A stretch of 64,000 nucleotides of DNA from JAXMEB01 sp046348545. Lineage in GTDB: Bacteria; Pseudomonadota; Gammaproteobacteria; Berkiellales; Berkiellaceae. A program made the position numbers and the translations under genes. The notes beneath the pieces were generated by a model. That model was not told the DNA's origin and searched no databases. It saw nothing but the letters and a program-made list of their open reading frames with translations. Of this stretch, positions 25,554 through 33,320 are shown one piece after another (the first letter of the stretch is position 1; each line of letters begins with the position of its first letter). The stretch lies in assembly GCA_046348545.1 (NCBI GenBank), contig JAXMEB010000002.1:434001-498000 (forward strand), in the 5' to 3' direction.

Positions 25554-26531
25554 ATGGCAAAAGATGAGCTTATTCTAAATCCTCAAAACTTGAGGCCTCA
25601 TATTGTTCTTCTTGGCGCAGGAGCTAGTTTAGCTGCATTGCCCAATGGTGATAAGCATGGGAAACTATTGCCAGTTATGGATAATTTTGTTCAAGTGCTA
25701 GAGCTAGAAGATGATTTACTTAATACAAATATTGATCCATCTGGCAATTTTGAGAAAATATACTCACAGATTACAGATGATGCGTTGAAAAACTTAATTG
25801 AGAATAAAATATATAACTATTTTTCAAATTTAGAGCTCCCATATACAGTAACCGATTATGATCGTTTATTGTTGTCACTCAGAGAAAAGGACGCGATTTT
25901 TACCTTTAACTCGGATCCATTCTTGTTTGATGCGTATATGCGTAATCGAGAAAAAGGAGTCACCTTACCAGAAATATTTTTTCTTCATGGAAATGTGCGT
26001 TTACTTGCTTGTCCCGATCATTATAGATTTGGGCATCATCCTGGCATTTGTGATGACTGTGGCAAAAATTTTGTAGCAGTTCCATTATTGTATCCCATTG
26101 AGACAAAAGATTATCAAAACACAGTTAACTATACAAAAGTTAGCTGGGAGAAAGCTCAAAATCGTTTTACTGAGGCATTTACAATAACGATTTTCGGTTA
26201 CGGTGCGCCGAACTCAGATGTAGAGGCTGTAGATCTTTTGAAAAAAGCATGGTTAAAAGAAAGCGCACGGGAAATGGAACATATTGAAATCATAGATAAT
26301 GATAAGCAAGCTATCCTTGCCAATAGGTGGAAATCCTTTGCACCAACCAATCATTATCATATAGTTAATAATTTGAGGAAATCGCGCCTATGGAGGTGGC
26401 CAAGACGCTCATGTGAATCTTTGTTTTATCCAATGAGCCAAGGCATACCATGTGAGGCATTTCCTTTACCTGAAACTGAAGATCATGATGAATTGCAAAA
26501 ATATATTAGACAAATAGCTAGCTATGAATAA
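25554..26531 (+). CDS. SIR2-like domain protein
   Basis: 325 aa from the ATG at 25554, preceded by GGTGGA (an ATG at 25542 lacks a site). VLLGAGASLAALPNG (about 18-32) is the NAD-binding GAGxS motif; FTFNSDPFLFDAY contains the Asn-x-Asp; FLHGNVRLLACP supplies the His region; ICDDCGKNF suggests a zinc knuckle; FGYGAPNSD ends the Rossmann part. Bacterial SIR2-like proteins often act as NAD+-consuming anti-phage effectors. It is the last gene of the island-2 cargo. Confidence 0.75.
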   Translation: MAKDELILNPQNLRPHIVLLGAGASLAALPNGDKHGKLLPVMDNFVQVLELEDDLLNTNIDPSGNFEKIYSQITDDALKNLIENKIYNYFSNLELPYTVTDYDRLLLSLREKDAIFTFNSDPFLFDAYMRNREKGVTLPEIFFLHGNVRLLACPDHYRFGHHPGICDDCGKNFVAVPLLYPIETKDYQNTVNYTKVSWEKAQNRFTEAFTITIFGYGAPNSDVEAVDLLKKAWLKESAREMEHIEIIDNDKQAILANRWKSFAPTNHYHIVNNLRKSRLWRWPRRSCESLFYPMSQGIPCEAFPLPETEDHDELQKYIRQIASYE

Positions 26532-26581
26532 ATATATGCCGTTGGTCAGCGATTCAATCTCATCCGACAGGCGGTAAATTT

Positions 26582-26602
26582 GGGGGCAACACGTGGGGCA
26601 AC
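26582..26602 (+). repeat. GGGGCAAC motif pair at the right end of island 2
   Basis: GGGGGCAAC (26582-26590), ACGT spacer, GGGGCAAC (26595-26602), then AAGTTGAG. This mirrors the pair at 15076-15095 inside the left end. Candidate integrase/excisionase arm sites. Confidence 0.65.
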
Positions 26603-26659
26603 AAGTTGAGATTCAAAATATAAAATCATTGTAAATCAATTAGATAACATGCCACTTAA

Positions 26660-26678
26660 ATCCCACTCGCGCCTACCA
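26660..26678 (+). repeat. att core copy 3 (island 2 attR)
   Basis: ATCCCACTCGCGCCTACCA, identical to the last 19 nt of tRNA-Val, followed by GTCAGTCATCCCAACAAATC, which is similar to the sequence after copy 2. Confidence 0.88.
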
Positions 26679-26804
26679 GTCAGTCATCCCAACAAATCTA
26701 AAAAAATCCAAATCATATTTAAATTATTCAAACTTGAGTACCATTTGTCATCAATAATCGCTTCAGGCCGTAATTTGTTACGGCAAATCCTTTTATTAGG
26801 TAGA

Positions 26805-26817
26805 GATCCCACTCGCG
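26805..26817 (+). repeat. Partial att core copy 4
   Basis: GATCCCACTCGCG, preceded by AGGTAGA as at copy 2 and followed by ACAACAAGTCAGTCGTCC. The core is broken after CGCG. The 126 bp between copies 3 and 4 look like the scar of a third element. Confidence 0.7.
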
Positions 26818-26972
26818 ACAACAAGTCAGTCGTCCAAGCATCACCAACAAAGTCCAAAAATTTAAATCAGCAATTTCTAAAACTTGCATACTCAATCCTT
26901 GCACAGATCCACTTTCCTTCGTCATAGAATCAGAGTAATTTATGTAAAATTGTCGAAACGTAAGGTCAATTA

Positions 26973-27416
26973 ATGTTTAAAAAATGCATCGATCTAAAGC
27001 AGGCAAAAAGAAATGGTCGTACCAGAGCTTACACTCGAAAGTCTTGTCCAACATATCAAGAGTTGACAAACAGGAGTCGAAACTGTCTCTATTATAGCAG
27101 TGAAGCAGCATCAGCTTATATTAAAGCTTATCTAGATTACCAATCTAAAATGCGAGGATCGATGTCAAAAGAAGTATATTCAAAGATCAAGAAATTCAAT
27201 GAGCTTTTAGATAGAAGTTATCAGTTTCAACAGAAGTTGTTAGTTGAGGAAGGTGGCGCATACTGTTCAAGTCAGAATACTTTGTTATTCTCGAGGATTG
27301 AATCTATTGGTCTTAGTGAGGAAGCGCAAGAGACGAACAATAAATCTGATAATTTTGACTCAATTCCATCAAATAGAGAAACGATAGATGCGTGGATAAA
27401 TACATTATTTATTTGA
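26973..27416 (+). CDS. Unrecognised 147-aa protein
   Basis: Basic N-terminus (MFKKCIDLKQAKRNGRTRAY), a helical middle (SSEAASAYIKAYLDYQSKM) and an acidic C-terminus. No signal peptide, membrane helix or recognisable family. It lies just outside the last att remnant. Coding status rests on length and a plausible residue composition only. Confidence 0.5.
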   Translation: MFKKCIDLKQAKRNGRTRAYTRKSCPTYQELTNRSRNCLYYSSEAASAYIKAYLDYQSKMRGSMSKEVYSKIKKFNELLDRSYQFQQKLLVEEGGAYCSSQNTLLFSRIESIGLSEEAQETNNKSDNFDSIPSNRETIDAWINTLFI

Positions 27417-27458
27417 ATTGATGGATTTGCCTACAAACTTAGAGAGATATTTTGAAAT

Positions 27459-27486
27459 ATACCCACAATAGATGATTTTTCGGGTA
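27459..27486 (+). repeat. Dispersed 28-bp repeat, copy 1
   Basis: ATACCCACAATAGATGATTT and then TTCGGGTA; 27 of 28 bases match the reverse complement of 51430-51457. Both copies lie in intergenic DNA next to mobile-element debris. Confidence 0.75.
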
Positions 27487-27588
27487 CTTGCCTACGTTCT
27501 TGGAACTTCGAGCGGACGCGTCGGGCGGACAAGCAACCCCCGAAAATTCAGATGTGAAGGGTATATGAATGATTTAAGGCTATAAACG

Positions 27589-28512
27589 ATGACTGAGTTA
27601 ACCTTAACTGAAATATTAAGTGATCCAAACTACAAAATACTAAGAAGATTACCAGAGTCCTTAGAACGTCAGGCTAGTATACAGCCGATTGGCCGTGTCT
27701 TTAGTGCCGTTATTGTTGATCTTGAGACAATAGGCTTAAATCCAAAATTAGATCCGATTATTGAAATTGGCCTATTGAAGTTTTCTTTTACAAATGAAGA
27801 AGGAATCATCGAGATTACTGATAGCTATAATGAGCTTAATGACCCAGACCGATCGATTCCTGAAGAAATAACAGAAATCACAGGTATCACTAATGAAGAC
27901 GTTGAGGGAAAAGCAATTGACTGGAATAGAGTAACCGATTTGCTTAAAAATTGCCATTTAGTTATTTGCCATAATGCTGAATTTGATAGAAACTTCTTGG
28001 AACTACAAACGCCAGAAAATATAAAATCAATTTTTAAGAAACTACCTTTTGCTTGTACCATTAATGATGTTAATTGGAAAAGCCGAGGGTTTGAAAGTCA
28101 AAGATTAGATTATCTAAATTGGAAGTTAGGATATTTTTATGACGCGCATAGGGCACTAACAGATTGTTGGGCTACATTGAATTTGCTATTGAAGGAGGAA
28201 GGTGCTTTCGATGAGCTTAAGAGTAATGTTAAGAAAAAGCGGATCATCATCCAGGCAATCGATGCCCCATTTGATAACAAGGATTTATTGAAAGCTAGAG
28301 CATATAAATGGAATGATGGTGTTGAGCGTTCGCCAAAGTGTTGGTGGACAATTATCTTTGAGGCATATTTAGAATCTGAAATAGAATTTCTTGAAAATGA
28401 AATATATCAAAGTATACATGCTGCTCAACGTGTTCGATATCTTGAAGTTACGGCTTCTACACGGTATTCATTTCGTGAGTGGGATACCAACGTTAGCTCA
28501 ACTTCGATTTGA
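27589..28512 (+). CDS. DnaQ-like 3'-5' exonuclease (DEDDh)
   Basis: 307 aa. ExoI motif VDLETIGLNPKLDPIIEIG (DxE, about residues 44-62), ExoII CHNAEFDRNFLE (about 126) and ExoIII HRALTDCWATLNLL (HxxxxD, about 184). The final 110 residues (KRIIIQAIDAPFDNKDLLKA onward, with RAYKWNDGVERSPKCWW) form an extra domain of a kind found C-terminal to stand-alone exonucleases. Likely a DNA repair or nucleic-acid turnover enzyme, not the replicative epsilon subunit. Confidence 0.85.
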   Translation: MTELTLTEILSDPNYKILRRLPESLERQASIQPIGRVFSAVIVDLETIGLNPKLDPIIEIGLLKFSFTNEEGIIEITDSYNELNDPDRSIPEEITEITGITNEDVEGKAIDWNRVTDLLKNCHLVICHNAEFDRNFLELQTPENIKSIFKKLPFACTINDVNWKSRGFESQRLDYLNWKLGYFYDAHRALTDCWATLNLLLKEEGAFDELKSNVKKKRIIIQAIDAPFDNKDLLKARAYKWNDGVERSPKCWWTIIFEAYLESEIEFLENEIYQSIHAAQRVRYLEVTASTRYSFREWDTNVSSTSI

Positions 28513-28612
28513 CATACTCGCAACAGCTGAATTTTGCGAGTTTCGTAGTACCGAAGCTCCAAACTGCAAATACTGATGTGAGCGAGCAGCTTGGAGCAAA
28601 AATCGAGGATTC

Positions 28613-29104
28613 TTACTTTTCGATTCCAATATAAATATCAACAATAGCTTTCTGAGGGTTTGCCGCTCTTTCATCATAAATCTCAAAATCAGTATGATAC
28701 TTTCTTTTTCCGCCAAAATCAGAATCATTCATTTTCCAGATTGAAAACCAAGCATTGCGAATAACGTCAGGCATTGGGGCAGGATTCGTGGTAAAAAGCG
28801 AATAGCTTTGAGCAGGGATAATTAATCTATCAAGATTGGTAGGTTGGTTATCAAAGGATCCAACTTCTTCGCCTACAAAATAAGTATAATCACCAGTATG
28901 ATCGCTTTCATAATCGGTATAACAGCAAAAAGTAGTACCTGGTTTTAAGCGGTGTTGAATACTTTCAAATAACTTTTGTTCGAAATATTGTTGCAGAGTG
29001 TTTAGAATTTTGCCAGTTTCAGGATTCACCTCTAGCCTGTTATTTGTACGAACCCGAATACCAACGAGATTTTTTTCAGGTACAGTTAAAAAACTCTGAT
29101 TCAT
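28613..29104 (-). CDS. GyrI-like/AraC effector-binding domain protein
   Basis: 163 aa single-domain protein. The order fits the GyrI-like small-molecule-binding fold: N-terminal LVGIRVRTNN, PGTTFCCYTDYESDHTGDYT, VGEEVGSFDNQP, IIPAQSYSLFTT and a C-terminal FEIYDERAANPQKAIVDIYI. No DNA-binding domain is attached, so it probably binds a small ligand or a protein partner. Confidence 0.8.
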   Translation of the reverse strand: MNQSFLTVPEKNLVGIRVRTNNRLEVNPETGKILNTLQQYFEQKLFESIQHRLKPGTTFCCYTDYESDHTGDYTYFVGEEVGSFDNQPTNLDRLIIPAQSYSLFTTNPAPMPDVIRNAWFSIWKMNDSDFGGKRKYHTDFEIYDERAANPQKAIVDIYIGIEK

Positions 29105-29139
29105 TTAAATTTCCTTACTGCCAAATTGAGGTTAATGAA

Positions 29140-30228
29140 TTACTTGACATAAAGTCCCCATAGTTTCATGCCAGATTGCATTGGAACCTTTGTGTTTTGA
29201 TTCGCAAGCATGATCATGCCGATTTCTTCAGAGGGGATATATCCAATAAAGGTGTTTGCGCCGTTAATGTAGCCAGGATGAAAAATGAGATCTTTTCCAG
29301 GCCTCTGTTTTGCTCTTAAAATTCGCCATCCTAAGCCATAGTAGGATTCAATGTTACTTCGATTAAAAGGCATTTCTGCTTGCCATTTGTAAACGTCTCG
29401 ATTGGAGATCATTGGTTTATGAAATTTTTGTAATGTATTTTTAGAAATTAAATCTGGTCTATAACCAAAGCTTAATTTATAGAATTCAATCATGCCATCA
29501 AGTGATGCAAAGACACCAGCTGCCGCGGGTGCCGCTTTCGGGTAATATGGCGGAAATCGAAGCGGTTTATCTTTAAGGTGTGGATAAGCAACCTCTAAAT
29601 TTGGATTCAAAGGCACCAATTGAATGCCGTTGGTTTTGAGTGTCTTACGAAGATTAAAGATTGCCGATTGCAGTGTCAGTTTTCGCACATTGAGCACTTC
29701 TTCGACGAGACTATAAGTTGCATTGCTATAGGAATAACACTGACCTGGCTGGCATTTAGGTTTTTCGTATTTAAGCTTTTGCAAAATAGTTTGTCTTGGC
29801 ATGCCTCGTTCAATTTGAGGATTACCTGAGAAGGGATAACCTGTTGTGTGGCTCAGGATATTATTTAGACTCACTGGATTCACAAGATAGGGCAGCTTGA
29901 CTCGTTCATTTAGGCTGACTGAGCCATCTTCGACCATGAGTGCAATAGCCATGGCTGAAACAGGCTTAGAGACAGAAGCAAGTGGAAAAAGAGTGTTAGA
30001 TTTTATTGGCTTGCTGTTGCCGCGTTGTTTGCCAAAGGTTGTTTTGTAAATAACTTGATTCTTATATAGTATAGCAGCAGCCCCACCATGCAGATTCTTT
30101 TTTTCTGATTCAAGATGCTCTATAAATTTTTGAAGTTTATGCTCATTTGCAGCACGTGGGGCAGCAAATGTAGAGGCGCAAATTAACAGCAGTCCCGTCG
30201 TCAATAAAAGTGTAAAGTATTTTTTCAT
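29140..30228 (-). CDS. Serine hydrolase of the beta-lactamase/class C family
   Basis: 362 aa from the ATG at 30228; the longer frame upstream is unlikely because MKKYFTLLLTTGLLLICAST is a clean signal peptide. Active-site motifs: SVSKPVSAMA (SxxK), YSYSNATYSLV (YxN) and HPGYINGANTF (HxG). These penicillin-binding/esterase-like proteins act in the periplasm on peptidoglycan or esters; true beta-lactamase activity is not implied. Confidence 0.88.
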   Translation of the reverse strand: MKKYFTLLLTTGLLLICASTFAAPRAANEHKLQKFIEHLESEKKNLHGGAAAILYKNQVIYKTTFGKQRGNSKPIKSNTLFPLASVSKPVSAMAIALMVEDGSVSLNERVKLPYLVNPVSLNNILSHTTGYPFSGNPQIERGMPRQTILQKLKYEKPKCQPGQCYSYSNATYSLVEEVLNVRKLTLQSAIFNLRKTLKTNGIQLVPLNPNLEVAYPHLKDKPLRFPPYYPKAAPAAAGVFASLDGMIEFYKLSFGYRPDLISKNTLQKFHKPMISNRDVYKWQAEMPFNRSNIESYYGLGWRILRAKQRPGKDLIFHPGYINGANTFIGYIPSEEIGMIMLANQNTKVPMQSGMKLWGLYVK

Positions 30229-30415
30229 TATTTTTAGTGGCGTAACATAAAAGAATAGATTTAATCCCGATGTCAGTTTAACAAAAAGACTATCGGAAAT
30301 AAAAAAGGCAAATAAGTCAAAAGAATAACTATAAAAGATTGGGTCTTGTTTTGCTATTATTAAAGAATGAATTAGAAAAAATACCGAACACACTGGGGTC
30401 TGGGTGCCTGATGCA

Positions 30416-31414
30416 ATGAGTCGATGGATCATTTTTTTTTGCGGACTCTTGATCGTAGAGGAAGGTGTTGGAGTTGAAAAAAAAGATTACCATCTAACTT
30501 ACCATCCTAAGTTCCCGTTGGTTGCTATCCCTGAGCAAATTGAAGCGGATGGTCCAGTGACCGTTGATGCACCTTTGGGGCATTACACGGAGTCCCCTAT
30601 ATTATCAGTTCATATTAATGGATCTGGCCCTTATTTTTTTATGTTTGATACCGGATGGGGGGCTGGTGCAATGATATCAAGGCGCTTAGCAGAGCACTTG
30701 AAGCTTCCTTTGGCTGGACAAAATAGTCACCATACAATTACGCCCAATCAAATCGTTGAGGTTTTTCATGATGTCTATTTCATTAAAGAGTTGAAAGTTG
30801 GGAAAATTAAAATATTAAATTTTTCACTCAATGCCAGTAGTGGTTTCGAGGATGATCTTGATTTATTTAAACGTCATGGGATTGGGCAAGAAGCAGGTAT
30901 TGATGGTGTGTTAGGTATCAATGCATTTTATGGGTTTAAGCTGACGATTGACTATCAGCGAGAAAAAATAACTTTTCAAACAGATAGTTTGTCAAAAAAT
31001 GATAAAGATGTGCTCCCTTATGGAAGTACACAGTCAGTCCCAAATGTCGATTTGACGATACATTTTCATAAATTAAAAAAACACTCTAAAATAGTTCAAA
31101 ACTTTATTATTGATACCGGTAATTATTCTTATATTAGAGTGAATGCTTGTAGAATTCCAGAGATGCATGAATTCTCTGAAAAAGAACAGTTGATGTCTTC
31201 TGACTTTCTGGGTAACAAAATGCCTGAATATTTCGCTAAACTATATGGTGATATCGAAATATTACCGCATTATATCATACACTCGCCATATATTACGTTT
31301 GCAAGCAATAACTGTCATCAAAGACCTTATGGGCTATTAGGTCGAAAGTTCTTTGAGGACAACTCAATCGTGATTGACCCAGATGACGAGTTGGTTAAAA
31401 TCACAAAGAACTAA
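30416..31414 (+). CDS. Retropepsin-like aspartic protease, exported
   Basis: 332 aa. Hydrophobic start MSRWIIFFCGLLIVEEGVGV suggests a signal peptide. Two Asp-Thr-Gly motifs are visible: FMFDTGWGAGAMIS (about 82) and FIIDTGNYSYI (about 236), so unlike dimeric retropepsins both halves may lie in one chain. Position divergent from the serine hydrolase (about 190 bp). The GTG at 30404 is an alternative start. Overlaps the convergent next gene by 4 bp. Confidence 0.72.
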   Translation: MSRWIIFFCGLLIVEEGVGVEKKDYHLTYHPKFPLVAIPEQIEADGPVTVDAPLGHYTESPILSVHINGSGPYFFMFDTGWGAGAMISRRLAEHLKLPLAGQNSHHTITPNQIVEVFHDVYFIKELKVGKIKILNFSLNASSGFEDDLDLFKRHGIGQEAGIDGVLGINAFYGFKLTIDYQREKITFQTDSLSKNDKDVLPYGSTQSVPNVDLTIHFHKLKKHSKIVQNFIIDTGNYSYIRVNACRIPEMHEFSEKEQLMSSDFLGNKMPEYFAKLYGDIEILPHYIIHSPYITFASNNCHQRPYGLLGRKFFEDNSIVIDPDDELVKITKN

Positions 31415-32214
31415 CGACTTGGCCGGGATTTCGAAGGTTCAGGTCCCTGGGGCGTTGGTGAAAGCTTCTCTTCAAAAAAATGTTTAGCTTCTTTTCCAGA
31501 GCCTAAGACTTTGAAGCTTTCAATCTCAGCTTTAATGCCACCTTTTGAATCAGCGGATAGTCGGACTTCCATATCTACTCGAGCTAAAGGCTGCTTGGGA
31601 TTTGCATTTTTATAAATTTTGGGATGTTCAGGATCTCCACTTCCGAATCGATCTTTTATATTGTTAAGAAGAGAATACGTTTGTATTGTCACTGAGCCAT
31701 CTTCATTCCGACTGATATTGATCTGATCAATGACACGTTCCATAGTGCATCCAATCATCTTGCTACCTAAATAATTGCCAGATACATTTGTAAGACCTTG
31801 TTGATGTAGATTGTTGACGAGATGTTCTAATAGGTCAGGTTTAATATCTGATAACTGCTCCCGAAGATAGGTGACAGCTTCTTGAGAACGGATGATGGGC
31901 ACTTTAAGATTTAATTCTTTAATATTCGTTGCATCTTGCGAATCAGATTGGATGTAAACTGGGTTAGCATCAATGGAAATATTATGAATTCTTTCCAGAT
32001 CAATCTTGGTGTTTTGAACGCCAGGTGTATGTCCTTGTCCTACATGTCTTGCTTCCCAGTCTTTTAAGTAATTTTGAAGGAAGGGATCATCATTCATAGC
32101 GGACAACATATTTTCGTCAGCAGTCATTCGCCAGATTTCATCATCTGGTTTAGATTGAGCTTGTTTTGGAGGACGCTTTGAACGACCAGAAGGGATATAT
32201 GCGGGCATACACAT
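31411..32214 (-). CDS. Unrecognised 267-aa protein, possible effector
   Basis: Soluble protein with no signal peptide; AGGAG lies just before the ATG at 32214. It has a Pro/Lys-rich N-terminus (PSGRSKRPPKQAQSKPD), a middle helical part (YLREQLSDIKPDLLEHLVNN) and a charged, Pro-rich C-terminus (EEKLSPTPQGPEPSKSRPSR). No domain recognised. Such polar tails are common among Legionellales secreted effectors, but this is only a guess. Confidence 0.6.
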   Translation of the reverse strand: MCMPAYIPSGRSKRPPKQAQSKPDDEIWRMTADENMLSAMNDDPFLQNYLKDWEARHVGQGHTPGVQNTKIDLERIHNISIDANPVYIQSDSQDATNIKELNLKVPIIRSQEAVTYLREQLSDIKPDLLEHLVNNLHQQGLTNVSGNYLGSKMIGCTMERVIDQINISRNEDGSVTIQTYSLLNNIKDRFGSGDPEHPKIYKNANPKQPLARVDMEVRLSADSKGGIKAEIESFKVLGSGKEAKHFFEEKLSPTPQGPEPSKSRPSR

Positions 32215-32581
32215 GGCTCCTAAAGTTTTTCCGTTTCTATTATTTAGGCATGACCCGTGGTGAAAAGTTCAAAATTCAGAATTCGTGCCAAACTGAGATG
32301 TCCGGTTTGGAGCAAAGGTAAAATGTCCTGCAATAATAGACACTTAAGGCAAGGAAGCTTGGAGAGTGATATTACAGTGGGTGGTTATGTATACAGTGGG
32401 CATTTTGGCTTTGCTCTAAGAAATTCTAATTTCTGAAACGAATGCCAGAAAGATTGAGTTTAGGGCCTGACAATGGATTCTGATAATTTGATCAGTTTTT
32501 TTGAGCTGTTTTAGTTGTTGGTGTGGATTGTGTTCATAGTGATAGACTAGGCCTTTAAAACCGACGCAGAAAGGATGTATC
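32215..32581. other. 367-bp intergenic region
   Basis: Between two divergently transcribed unknown genes; presumably holds both promoters. ACAGTGGG occurs twice (about 32375 and 32393). Nothing else recognised. Confidence 0.5.
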
Positions 32582-33148
32582 GTGATAGGAACAGACAAGA
32601 TATTTAAAGGTCAAAGGTTGGACGATCAAACATTTGTTGAGGTTATCAAAGCGTTGAAGCAACAAATGCCCTATTCATCTCTTAAAAAATTATATCTCTC
32701 TTTTGAAGACATCAGTGATGAACAAGGTCAACAAATAGCTGAAGCCTTGCAAGTCGAGTGTACTTTTGAAGAATTGGACCTCGTGCTTAAAAACCTTTGC
32801 CCATCACGACAAGCTGATGTGATGATTGCCATTGTGGCATCTGATTCTCTAAAAAGTGTTTCGGTTGATTTTGGTGATCATTCTTATCTCAACAAAGAGG
32901 CGATTAGTCAGGGACTAGCGGCTAAAATATCTGGAAAACTTGATGAAGCTCTAGAACCATTTCCGGATCCAGATGTATCAAGGGAGGACGCTGAGGAGAG
33001 CAGACTTTGGGATCAGGTGACTGGTCACATTACTTCATTGTATAACGTGAGTAAAGGTCTGGTAGAATCTTACACTCCAAGTATGTCTGAAGTTAGGGCA
33101 GTATGCACAGCTTGTTTGCCATCTTCTCCAAAACCTAAAATGGAATAG
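32582..33148 (+). CDS. Unrecognised 188-aa protein with LRR-like N-terminus
   Basis: GTG start with AAAGGATG upstream. Residues 15-90 contain LRR/RNase-inhibitor-like stretches (SLKKLYLSFEDISDEQGQQI then AEALQVECTFEELDLVL), suggesting two degenerate leucine-rich repeats. The C-terminal half is acidic and then Cys/Pro containing (AVCTACLPSSPKPKME). Possibly a short or truncated LRR effector. Confidence 0.5.
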   Translation: MIGTDKIFKGQRLDDQTFVEVIKALKQQMPYSSLKKLYLSFEDISDEQGQQIAEALQVECTFEELDLVLKNLCPSRQADVMIAIVASDSLKSVSVDFGDHSYLNKEAISQGLAAKISGKLDEALEPFPDPDVSREDAEESRLWDQVTGHITSLYNVSKGLVESYTPSMSEVRAVCTACLPSSPKPKME

Positions 33149-33179
33149 CTGCTTTGCATTTGGTGAAAACCTGGGAAGA

Positions 33180-33257
33180 GTGGATGGGGCCCGCCTACGC
33201 TCTGTCGAGCAAAGTCGGGCATCCACCTTCGCCAAGGCTTCGGCGGACAAGTAAGAT
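33180..33257. repeat. Inverted-repeat element with CTTCGGCGGAC motif
   Basis: CCGCCTACGCTCTG and CTTCGCCAAGGCTTCGGCGG form overlapping stems. Related words (TTGCCTACGTTC, GGGCGGACAAG) appear near 27487-27533. A repetitive extragenic element; no coding. Confidence 0.45.
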
Positions 33258-33320
33258 TTTCTAACATTCGCTTCGCGAATGGAATGCCCTTCCTGAGAGA
33301 TAGTTAACACAATATTCCGA

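Larger units (their letters stand above)
14963..26678 (+). mobile_element. Integrative island 2, P4-like satellite element
   Basis: About 11.7 kb between att cores at 14943-14962 and 26660-26678. The backbone is a P4-type integrase at the left end, an AlpA-like regulator, a Toprim primase and a DUF927 helicase, as in phage-satellite and P4-like islands. GGGGCAAC motifs lie just inside both ends (15076-15095 and 26582-26602). Cargo: IS256, a broken Doc-type toxin, GG-leader peptides, an M61-like peptidase and a SIR2-like protein. Confidence 0.88.
26532..26972. other. Right end of island 2 and att scar region
   Basis: No convincing gene. It holds GGGGCAAC motifs (26582-26602), the att core at 26660-26678, a small GCCGTAA-TTTG-TTACGGC hairpin (26767-26784) and the partial core at 26805-26817. 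Reading frames here are not supported by any motif. Confidence 0.7.

Noticed and set aside
26649..26927. Reading frames across the att scar
   Set aside because: They translate repeated tRNA-end sequence and show no protein-like composition.
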